Shown here one piece after another: positions 1 to 4,541 of a DNA stretch of 6,075 bases. This DNA is from an uncultured Eubacteriaceae bacterium. GTDB taxonomy: Bacteria; Bacillota; Clostridia; Eubacteriales; Eubacteriaceae. A program made the position numbers and the translations under genes. The stretch is taken from positions 1 through 6,075 of the forward strand of contig CANRHG010000119.1 of NCBI GenBank assembly GCA_947630385.1. The letters run 5' to 3'. How positions within the stretch are numbered: the first letter of the stretch is position 1; each line of letters starts with the position of its first letter. The notes under the pieces were generated by a model that did no database searches, was not told the origin of the DNA, and was given only the letters and a program-made list of their open reading frames with translations.

Positions 1-76
1 GGTCGGAGTGAGAAGATTTGAACTTCCGGCCTCTCGGTCCCGAACCGAGCGCTCTACCAAACTGAGCCACACCCCG
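1..76 (-). tRNA. tRNA-Pro (anticodon CGG)
   Basis: Read on the minus strand, this folds as a complete cloverleaf. The acceptor stem pairs CGGGGTG with CACTCCG, with one G-T wobble. The D arm is GCTC/GAGC, the anticodon stem CTCGG/CCGAG, and the T arm GGAAG/CTTCT around a TTCAAAT loop. The seven-base anticodon loop is TTCGGGA, so positions 34-36 are CGG, which reads the proline codon CCG. After discriminator A the sequence continues CC and the window ends. The final A of CCA, if genomically encoded, therefore lies just outside. The gene is transcribed away from the rest of the window from the promoter at 90-118. Confidence 0.96.
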
Positions 77-89
77 AAGCCAGATATTT

Positions 90-118
90 ATTATAGATCA
101 ATTGAGAGAAAAAAGCAA
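90..118 (-). promoter_or_regulatory. sigma-A-type promoter of the tRNA-Pro gene
   Basis: On the minus strand TTGCTT (113-118) is followed by exactly 17 bases and then a perfect TATAAT (90-95). The predicted transcription start is near position 83, a few bases before the mature tRNA 5' end at 76. Such a short leader is normal for a tRNA. The plus-strand gene at 127 diverges from the same AT-rich 50-bp gap, so its promoter must overlap this one or lie in the tRNA. On the plus strand I see only a weak TATTAT (89-94) with no convincing -35. Confidence 0.82.
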
Positions 119-126
119 GTAAAAAA

Positions 127-717
127 ATGAAAATTCTCGAACTAAAAACCGAAAGTTTAGAAGAGCTCGTCGACATCACCGACGAAGTCGAAGCTTACGT
201 CAAAGAATCGGGCGTAAAAAACGGTAGTCTGATCGTCCAGACGATCACCAACACCTGTGCGGTCGTATCGCTGTCTTCCCAGTTTGGGCCGGTCGACAAA
301 AACTTCTTCGCGATCATTACCAAACTCTATCCCTTAATGGACGGGATGCAGTTTATGGGTCACGAAATCAAGTGCATCCGCTCGGGCCTGATCGGCTCGT
401 CAAAGAGCTTTATCGTCGCCGACGGTAAACCCGTGCTTGGGCCTTTTGAAAAGATCTATACCGCTGACTTTAGCGGACCGACCGATAAGATCGTCGTCGT
501 CCTTTTGGCCTCTGAAGTCGATCTGAATCTTTCGGAAGAAAACAATCCGGCCGTCTACGTCGAACAGTTCAGACAGGATTATATTAAAGCGGAAGAAGAA
601 AAGAAAAAAGAGGAAGCGCGTATCGTCCAGGAAATGCGTGAAGAATGGGCCAGGGAGCACGCCAACGACGAACGTTTTAAAAAGAAGGAAGAAAAGGAAG
701 ATAAGACGGACGAATGA
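127..717 (+). CDS. divergent YjbQ/UPF0047-family protein with charged C-terminal tail
   Basis: A 196-residue cytoplasmic protein. Residues about 14-128 follow the YjbQ/UPF0047 pattern. 'DITDEVEAYVKESGVKNG' (16-33) matches the family's N-terminal helix, 'IRSGLIGSS' (84-92) matches HIRSSLLGSS, and 'DGKPVLGPFEKIY' plus 'FSGP' match ENGKLxLGTWQGIY and FDGP. Some family members have been linked to thiamine-phosphate synthase activity, but the physiological role is unsettled. The family's conserved histidines appear replaced: Asn42 stands where HTT(A) is expected and Cys83 where H(I/L) is expected. The usual Trp is Phe107. The segment between the two motifs is also shortened. A catalytic role is therefore doubtful. 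Residues about 148-196 form an extra Glu/Lys/Arg-rich, probably helical tail absent from the usual 130-140-residue members. No Shine-Dalgarno is evident; the start follows an A-rich stretch and gives a good family fit. There is no terminator before the next promoter. Confidence 0.72.
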   Translation: MKILELKTESLEELVDITDEVEAYVKESGVKNGSLIVQTITNTCAVVSLSSQFGPVDKNFFAIITKLYPLMDGMQFMGHEIKCIRSGLIGSSKSFIVADGKPVLGPFEKIYTADFSGPTDKIVVVLLASEVDLNLSEENNPAVYVEQFRQDYIKAEEEKKKEEARIVQEMREEWAREHANDERFKKKEEKEDKTDE

Positions 718-725
718 TTTTTGTT

Positions 726-734
726 TGTTATAAT
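726..734 (+). promoter_or_regulatory. extended -10 promoter of the rlmH-proA operon
   Basis: TGTTATAAT is a perfect extended -10 element (TGn plus TATAAT at 729-734). No recognisable -35 sits 16-18 bases upstream, where the end of the preceding gene lies; this is typical of extended -10 promoters. The predicted start near 741 leaves a leader of only about 12 bases, carrying the Shine-Dalgarno at 743-748. Nothing terminator-like separates it from the upstream gene, so some read-through is possible. Confidence 0.7.
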
Positions 735-742
735 TAGTGCTT

Positions 743-748
743 GGAGGT
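743..748 (+). promoter_or_regulatory. strong Shine-Dalgarno (GGAGGT) for the small membrane protein
   Basis: GGAGGT lies 4 bases before the ATG at 753. Together with the promoter it fixes the start of an otherwise easily missed 48-codon gene. It is the strongest ribosome-binding site in the window. Confidence 0.85.
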
Positions 749-752
749 TAAA

Positions 753-899
753 ATGGCTAAATCAAAAAAGAAGAAAAAGAAAACCAATTTCAACGAAACA
801 CAAAAAAAGAAGAATTCTTACAGCGCTTACAGGATTGGAGCTTTAGTCTTAGTTATCGCCATCATCGTATCCATCGTAGCGATGTATGCTTTCATTTGA
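753..899 (+). CDS. small Lys-rich single-pass membrane protein (48 aa)
   Basis: A 48-codon gene supported by an extended -10 promoter and a consensus Shine-Dalgarno. The N-terminal 21 residues are strongly basic, with a run of six lysines at residues 5-10 and another KKK at 18-20. They are followed by one hydrophobic helix at about residues 28-47 (Ile, Val, Leu, Ala) ending at the C-terminus. By the positive-inside rule the Lys-rich part should face the cytoplasm, where it could touch acidic phospholipid or RNA; that is inference. There is no signal-peptidase site and no family I recognise. The stop at 897-899 is one base before the preferred rlmH start at 901, so the two are likely translationally coupled. 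As first gene of the operon it could also help load ribosomes onto rlmH. Confidence 0.75.
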   Translation: MAKSKKKKKKTNFNETQKKKNSYSAYRIGALVLVIAIIVSIVAMYAFI

Positions 900-900
900 G

Positions 901-1368
901 ATGACAAAAATCAAGATTTTATGCGTCGGAAAGATCAAAGAGCCTTTTTTTAGAGATGCGCTTCGGGAATACGAAAAAAGGCTTAGAGCTTTCTGCGATC
1001 TTGAAATCATTGAAGTCAAAGATGAACCTTTAACACCGTCCGTAGGTCTTAAGACAGTTGTTCAAAGAGAGTCGGACCGACTCCTGTCTAAGATGTCGGA
1101 CGGTTATTTTATAGCATTAGAACCTTACGGGAAGGCGGTGGACTCCGAACAATTGGCTTCCCTTTTGGGTGAACACCTTCGTTTTGGCGAACCCGTCACG
1201 TTCATCGTCGGCGGCTCGCACGGTCTGTCCGAAGAACTGATCAAAAAGAGTAATAAGGTCTTATCCTTTTCGAAACTGACCTTTCCCCATCAGCTCTTTC
1301 GGGTCATGCTCATCGAACAGATCTACCGAAGTTTTACGATCTTAAACGGGAGGAACTACCACAAATGA
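901..1368 (+). CDS. rlmH: 23S rRNA (pseudouridine-1915-N3)-methyltransferase RlmH
   Basis: RlmH is a SPOUT-class, SAM-dependent methyltransferase. It methylates pseudouridine 1915 in helix 69 of 23S rRNA on assembled 70S ribosomes and acts as a homodimer. From the ATG at 901 the protein is 155 residues, the usual family length. It begins with the family-typical 'KIKILCVGKIKE' (3-14). The SAM-binding knot shows 'FIVGGSHGLSEE' (101-112), then 'LSFSKLTFPHQLFR' (121-134) and 'EQIYRSFTILNG' (139-150). It ends in YHK, the expected Y-H-basic C-terminus. An in-frame ATG at 886 would add five residues (MLSFE) that the family lacks and would overlap the preceding gene, so 901 is preferred. No good Shine-Dalgarno precedes it, which suggests coupling to the small upstream gene. 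The stop overlaps the proA start by 4 bases (ATGA). Confidence 0.96.
   Translation: MTKIKILCVGKIKEPFFRDALREYEKRLRAFCDLEIIEVKDEPLTPSVGLKTVVQRESDRLLSKMSDGYFIALEPYGKAVDSEQLASLLGEHLRFGEPVTFIVGGSHGLSEELIKKSNKVLSFSKLTFPHQLFRVMLIEQIYRSFTILNGRNYHK
1348..1353 (+). promoter_or_regulatory. Shine-Dalgarno (GGGAGG) for proA
   Basis: GGGAGG lies inside the last codons of rlmH, 11 bases before the proA ATG at 1365. The spacing is slightly long but usable. It gives proA its own ribosome loading besides the ATGA overlap with rlmH. Confidence 0.7.
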
Positions 1369-2642
1369 GTGATTTAAAAGAGAGCATCCACTCCGTCAAA
1401 ATGGACGCAAAAAAGCTCGCCGCGTTAAATACCGATGAAAAAAACACGGTCCTTAAAGCCATTGCAGAAGGCTTAGATAAAAACAGAGACAGAATCATCG
1501 CGGCGAATAAAGAAGACCTAGCGGCCGCGAAAGACAACGACCTCGCCCTTCCCTTACAAAAGCGGCTCGTATACGACGACAAAAAAATCGACGACTCGAT
1601 AAAACAAATCGAAGACTTGATCGGCTTAGACGATCCGGTTGGAAAAGAGCTCATGAAACGCGAGCTCGCCCCAGGGCTGATACTGACGAAAAAAGCCGCG
1701 CCGATCGGGGTTTTGGGGATCATCTTTGAGTCCCGTCCCGACGCGTTTATTCAAATCTCGACCCTGGCTTTAAAAAGCGGCAACGCCGTCGTCTTAAAAG
1801 GAGGGATCGAAGCCCTTCGTACAAACGAAGTCTTATTTGACATCGTTAAAGAAGCTTCAGAAAAAGCCGGTCTTGACCTGAACTGGATCTTAAACTTAAA
1901 AGACCGGACGCAGGTCAACGAGATGCTGGCCTTAAACGACGAGATCGACCTCATCATACCCAGAGGTTCCAACGAATTTGTACGTTATATCCAAGACAAT
2001 ACCTCGATCCCGGTCTTAGGCCACGCCGACGGGATCTGTACGACCTATATCGAAAAATCGGCCGACCTCGATAAAGCGGTCGCGATTGCCGCGGACGGAA
2101 AACTCCAGTATCCGGCGGTCTGTAACGCCACGGAGACCATTTTGGTCGATGAAGAAATCGCAAAAGACTTTCTCCCTCGTTTTAAAGAGACGACCGGAGA
2201 AGCCCTCGAGATCCGTGGAGATGAAGCAGTGAGCGCGATCATCGACTGCGTTCCGGCAAGCGAAGAGGATTTTAAGACCGAATATCTTGCCCCGGTCGTA
2301 TCCATCGCGGTAGTCGGGGATACGGAGGAAGCCGTCGACTTTATCAACCGTTATGGCTCGGGCCATACCGATTCGATCGTCAGCGAAGACGATAAAGCGG
2401 TCGAGTACTTCCAAAACAACGTCGACTCCGCCTGCGTCTTTTCAAACGCTTCTACCCGCTTTTCCGACGGCTACCGGTTTGGACTCGGCGCGGAAGTCGG
2501 TATCGCTACCGGTAAGATCCACGCGAGAGGCCCTGTAGGTCTTGAGGGCTTAGTCACAACGAAATACATCTTAGAAGGTAACGGAGACATCGTCGCCGAT
2601 TTTGCCGACCAAAAACGCGAATTTACTCATAAAGACTTATGA
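1365..2642 (+). CDS. proA: gamma-glutamyl phosphate reductase (glutamate-5-semialdehyde dehydrogenase)
   Basis: ProA is the cytoplasmic enzyme that reduces gamma-glutamyl phosphate to glutamate-5-semialdehyde with NADPH, the second step of proline synthesis. At 425 residues it is full length and belongs to the aldehyde dehydrogenase superfamily. Diagnostic segments appear in order: 'GIIFESRPDAF' (118-128), 'LKSGNAVVLKGGIEA' (136-150), 'DLIIPRGSNEFVRYI' (195-209), 'HADGICTTYI' (220-229), 'YPAVCNATETIL' (249-260) with the catalytic cysteine at Cys253, 'RYGSGHTDSIV' (329-339), and 'FGLGAEVGIATGKIHARGPVGLEGL' region (372-396). The start is fixed by the GGGAGG at 1348-1353 and the ATGA overlap with rlmH. 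The stop overlaps the next gene's start by 4 bases. The usual partner proB (glutamate 5-kinase) is not adjacent, so ProB, or the fused pathway, must be elsewhere. Confidence 0.97.
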   Translation: MSDLKESIHSVKMDAKKLAALNTDEKNTVLKAIAEGLDKNRDRIIAANKEDLAAAKDNDLALPLQKRLVYDDKKIDDSIKQIEDLIGLDDPVGKELMKRELAPGLILTKKAAPIGVLGIIFESRPDAFIQISTLALKSGNAVVLKGGIEALRTNEVLFDIVKEASEKAGLDLNWILNLKDRTQVNEMLALNDEIDLIIPRGSNEFVRYIQDNTSIPVLGHADGICTTYIEKSADLDKAVAIAADGKLQYPAVCNATETILVDEEIAKDFLPRFKETTGEALEIRGDEAVSAIIDCVPASEEDFKTEYLAPVVSIAVVGDTEEAVDFINRYGSGHTDSIVSEDDKAVEYFQNNVDSACVFSNASTRFSDGYRFGLGAEVGIATGKIHARGPVGLEGLVTTKYILEGNGDIVADFADQKREFTHKDL

Positions 2643-3562
2643 AAACGACCGATTTTTATTACGACTCCGCCGACCAAAGGCATCTGATCTACGCCAAGAT
2701 CTGGGAGCCAGAAGTACAGCCCGTTGGGATCCTGCAGTTCTTACACGGAACCTACGAGCACAGCGGAAAGTACGACGAAGCCGCGGAATACTTTACGGCC
2801 CACGGTTATATGTGCGCGAGCTGCGACTACCTCGGTCACGGAAAGACCGCGGCAGGCGACTTCGGCTTTTTCGGTTATAACCACGGAGCCGAGTACCTTC
2901 TTAAAGACATCACGCATCTGACGAACGAACTCGTCGAGTACAAACTCCCGCTGTTTTATCTGGGCTTTAGCATGGGTAGCTTTTTGACCCAAATACTGAT
3001 CTCACACGAAGACACGGCCAGGTATCTTTCCGGAGCCATCTTAGCCGGCTCACCCGGGCCCGTCGAAAAAATCGATCAGATGTTGGAAAGAAGCAAGACG
3101 ATCTTACGCAGGGAAGGTCCCAAGGCCATCAATAGAGAGCAGATTCACGACGTCTTTAAGCGTTTCGAATACGATTTTCCCAGCTCCCAGGGCCGTCTGT
3201 CCTGGCTAACTTCCATTAAAGGACGCCAGAAAAAGTACGAGGAGGACCCTTACGCGCAGTTCGTACTGACCAACGCGGCCGTTCGGGATTTTTTGAGCCT
3301 GCTTAAAACCAGTCAAGAGAAAGCCACGATCGACTCGACCGATCCGAGACTTCCCCTACTTTTTATTTCAGGAAAAGACGATCCGGTCGGAGGTTTTGGA
3401 AAAGGCCTAAGGGAACTCGTCACCCGCTACATCGATTCAAGATGCGACGACCTGACGCTACGGATCTTTCCAAAGATCCGCCACGACGTTCTTTACGATT
3501 TTCCGGCGACCCAAAACAAGGCACTGCCTTTTATCACCGGATGGATGGACCAACGACGATGA
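2639..3562 (+). CDS. alpha/beta hydrolase, monoacylglycerol lipase/lysophospholipase-like
   Basis: A 307-residue cytoplasmic serine hydrolase of the Hydrolase_4 (PldB/monoacylglycerol lipase) type. 'LHGTYEHSGKYDEAA' (35-49) is the family's HGxxEHxxRY oxyanion-hole segment. 'CDYLGHGKTA' (62-71) matches DxxGHGxS. 'GFSMGS' (109-114) is the nucleophile elbow with Ser111. The triad is completed by Asp248 in 'SGKDDPVG' (244-251) and His282 in 'IRHDVLYD' (280-287). No signal peptide or membrane segment is visible. The substrate is probably a mono-acyl glycerol or lysophospholipid ester, but this is family inference. The ATG overlaps the proA stop as ATGA. No real Shine-Dalgarno is present, so expression probably depends on coupling. 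The next gene again overlaps by ATGA. Position next to two hotdog thioesterase-like genes hints at acyl-chain handling. Confidence 0.87.
   Translation: MKTTDFYYDSADQRHLIYAKIWEPEVQPVGILQFLHGTYEHSGKYDEAAEYFTAHGYMCASCDYLGHGKTAAGDFGFFGYNHGAEYLLKDITHLTNELVEYKLPLFYLGFSMGSFLTQILISHEDTARYLSGAILAGSPGPVEKIDQMLERSKTILRREGPKAINREQIHDVFKRFEYDFPSSQGRLSWLTSIKGRQKKYEEDPYAQFVLTNAAVRDFLSLLKTSQEKATIDSTDPRLPLLFISGKDDPVGGFGKGLRELVTRYIDSRCDDLTLRIFPKIRHDVLYDFPATQNKALPFITGWMDQRR
3461..3480 (+). repeat. perfect 9-bp inverted repeat inside the hydrolase gene
   Basis: CGGATCTTT and AAAGATCCG are exact reverse complements separated by only CC. They span the codons for RIFPKIR just before the catalytic His282, about 80 bases before the next gene's start. 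The arms are long for chance, but a two-base loop makes an RNA hairpin less stable. A protein-binding site, or simple coincidence within codon constraints, is equally possible. Confidence 0.5.
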
Positions 3563-3978
3563 ACAGCGATTTAAAGAGAATAAAAGACACATTACAGGAA
3601 AACGACCACTTTATCAACCGTTTGGGAATCACAATTGACGAGCTACGCGAAGGTTCGTGTAAAGCCAGCATGATTTTAGACGGATCTCACCGCAACCGGA
3701 ACAATTTCGTAAACGGTGGGGCGCTGTATACGTTAGCGGACTTTGCCGCCGCCTGCGCCGCCTCTTCTTATGGTTATAAAGTCACGACGATCTCAGGAGC
3801 CGTCAATTATCTGACCGGGGTCGCCGGAATCGACGAGATCTTTGCCTACGCCCACGTGATCAAATTCGGCAAGCGCATCATCGATATCGATGTGAGCCTA
3901 AACGACAGCGAGGGGAATCTCTATATGCAGTGCTCCCTTACTTTTTTTAATTTACAAAAACCTTTTTTTGATGAGTGA
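3559..3978 (+). CDS. hotdog-fold thioesterase-like protein (PaaI family), copy 1
   Basis: A 139-residue protein with the PaaI-type hotdog layout. An N-terminal strand-rich part precedes 'NNFVNGGALYTLADFAAACAASS' region (48-70), the family's helix and motif. It is followed by 'TTISGAVNYL' (76-85) and the last strands 'IDIDVSLND' and 'CSLTFFNL'. PaaI enzymes cleave acyl-CoA thioesters. The acidic Asp61 in 'TLAD' is retained, but the usual His of the HGG motif is Asn52 (NGG). The ATG at 3559 overlaps the hydrolase stop as ATGA. An in-frame ATG at 3541 and longer forms would only extend over the hydrolase coding sequence, so 3559 is chosen. There is no Shine-Dalgarno, implying coupling. It is clearly paralogous to the next gene. 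A non-catalytic acyl-CoA-binding role is an alternative. Confidence 0.85.
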   Translation: MNSDLKRIKDTLQENDHFINRLGITIDELREGSCKASMILDGSHRNRNNFVNGGALYTLADFAAACAASSYGYKVTTISGAVNYLTGVAGIDEIFAYAHVIKFGKRIIDIDVSLNDSEGNLYMQCSLTFFNLQKPFFDE

Positions 3979-4393
3979 CTATAGAACTTTAAAAAACAAC
4001 CGCAACAGCCTTAATACGTTTGCGATCGAAAACAAGGTCGAAGTCGTCGACATCCACGAAGGCTACACTACCTGCAAACTGGCTTTAGATACCAAGCATT
4101 TTAACGTCGTTCACACCGTCGACAGCGGGGCGCTATATACGCTCATGGACTCGGCCGGAAGCGCGCTTGCCTCTTCTTATGGCAAACGCGTGACGACCGT
4201 AAACGCTTCGGTCGAATTTTTGAACGCGGTCCGTAAGCCCACGACGATCTTCGCCGTCGCGCGGACCGTAAAAAACGGTCATTTTTTAACGGTCGTCGAC
4301 GTCGACGCCCGCGACGAATCGGGTAAGATCTACGCAAAAGGTACCTTTACCTTTTACAACCTGCCGGACGAAAAGCGTAATTTGGAAAATTAA
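3971..4393 (+). CDS. hotdog-fold thioesterase-like protein (PaaI family), copy 2
   Basis: A 140-residue paralogue of the preceding protein, sharing 'GALYTL', 'ASSYG', 'VTT' and the C-terminal strand ending 'TFTFYNL' (compare 'SLTFFNL'). The motif region is 'VHTVDSGALYTLMDSAGS' (47-64). Asp60 corresponds to the family's catalytic acid, while the HGG histidine is Asp51 and the first Gly is Ser52. The two copies thus differ from each other and from the family consensus exactly at the active-site helix. They may form a hetero-oligomer, since hotdog enzymes work as dimers or tetramers. The ATG at 3971 overlaps the previous stop by 8 bases. A TTG at 3968 would add one Met. No Shine-Dalgarno precedes it, only a T-rich tract. 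The TAA stop forms the foot of the terminator. Confidence 0.85.
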   Translation: MSDYRTLKNNRNSLNTFAIENKVEVVDIHEGYTTCKLALDTKHFNVVHTVDSGALYTLMDSAGSALASSYGKRVTTVNASVEFLNAVRKPTTIFAVARTVKNGHFLTVVDVDARDESGKIYAKGTFTFYNLPDEKRNLEN

Positions 4394-4418
4394 GGTTAGG
4401 TACGCGCCTAACCTTTTT
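4392..4418 (+). terminator. intrinsic terminator of the rlmH-proA operon
   Basis: AAGGTTAGG (4392-4400) pairs perfectly with CCTAACCTT (4407-4415) around TACGCG, and the 3' side runs into TTTTT then GTTT. The hairpin begins within the stop codon of the last operon gene, so the operon ends tightly here. Confidence 0.92.
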
Positions 4419-4431
4419 GTTTGCCCGGCTT

Positions 4432-4445
4432 TGAAAACGTTTTCT
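4432..4445 (+). promoter_or_regulatory. cre/LacI-type operator-like palindrome
   Basis: TGAAAACGTTTTCT contains the perfect 12-bp palindrome GAAAACGTTTTC (4433-4444). It fits the catabolite-responsive element pattern TGWAANCGNTWWCW recognised by CcpA in Bacillota, and more generally LacI/GalR-family operators with a central CG. It lies about 95 bases before the start of the kinase-like gene and just after the operon terminator, so that gene is the natural target. Whether it activates or represses depends on the true transcription start, which I cannot fix. Confidence 0.55.
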
Positions 4446-4465
4446 AGTTCGGGATAGTCGGGGAA

Positions 4466-4486
4466 TAAACCGAATGAAACGGTTTA
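4466..4486 (+). repeat. perfect 7-bp inverted repeat upstream of the kinase-like gene
   Basis: TAAACCG and CGGTTTA are exact reverse complements separated by AATGAAA. There is no T-run after it, so it is not a terminator. Its place between the cre-like site and the likely promoter suggests an operator or a 5' RNA hairpin. Confidence 0.5.
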
Positions 4487-4487
4487 A

Positions 4488-4521
4488 TTAAAAGGTGTAA
4501 TTATATAAAATTATATGGAAG
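4488..4521 (+). promoter_or_regulatory. probable promoter region and weak ribosome-binding site of the kinase-like gene
   Basis: A very AT-rich stretch with several poor -10 candidates (TATAAA at 4504-4509, TTATAT at 4511-4516) and a 4/6 match to a -35 (TTAAAA, 4488-4493) 17 bases from the second. No single pair is convincing. GGAAG at 4517-4521 is a modest Shine-Dalgarno, better placed for the ATG at 4527 than for the one at 4538. Confidence 0.35.
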
Positions 4522-4526
4522 TAGAA

Positions 4527-4541
4527 ATGAGTTTAAAATGA
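4527..4541 (+). other. possible four-codon leader minigene (MSLK, stop) overlapping the next start
   Basis: ATG AGT TTA AAA TGA sits 5 bases after GGAAG (4517-4521). Its TGA overlaps the ATG of the kinase-like gene as ATGA. This ATG, not the one at 4538, has the better-spaced ribosome site. It could be a coupling or rate-limiting minigene, or a chance ATG. In the frame of the downstream gene no alternative start lies nearby. Confidence 0.3.

Noticed and set aside
886..900. Earlier in-frame start for rlmH at 886
   Set aside because: It adds five residues (MLSFE) absent from the family and overlaps the small membrane protein gene; 901 gives the usual 155 residues.
2016..2414. Long antisense open frames inside proA and other genes
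   Set aside because: They lack ribosome sites and recognisable motifs, and follow from the codon bias of the well-supported sense genes.
1..2642. A functional or regulatory link between tRNA-Pro and proA in the same window
   Set aside because: They are on opposite strands, more than 1 kb apart, with separate promoters, and no T-box-like leader is visible before the operon (its leader is about 12 bases).
3442..3558. Longer version of the first hotdog protein starting at 3442 or 3541
   Set aside because: The extra codons are the hydrolase gene read in another frame; the ATGA overlap at 3559 and alignment with the second copy support the shorter form.
3963..3969. T7 run as a terminator between the two hotdog genes
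   Set aside because: No GC-rich stem precedes it, and the clear terminator lies after the second copy at 4392-4418.
4285..4320. Repetitive GTCGAC-rich stretch as a repeat element or binding site
   Set aside because: It is explained by the codons for VVDVDARD in the second hotdog protein, and the strong GTC/GAC preference is seen across the operon.
127..4393. Mollicute-type genetic code with TGA as tryptophan
   Set aside because: TGA ends most genes at family-appropriate positions, and tryptophan is encoded by TGG.
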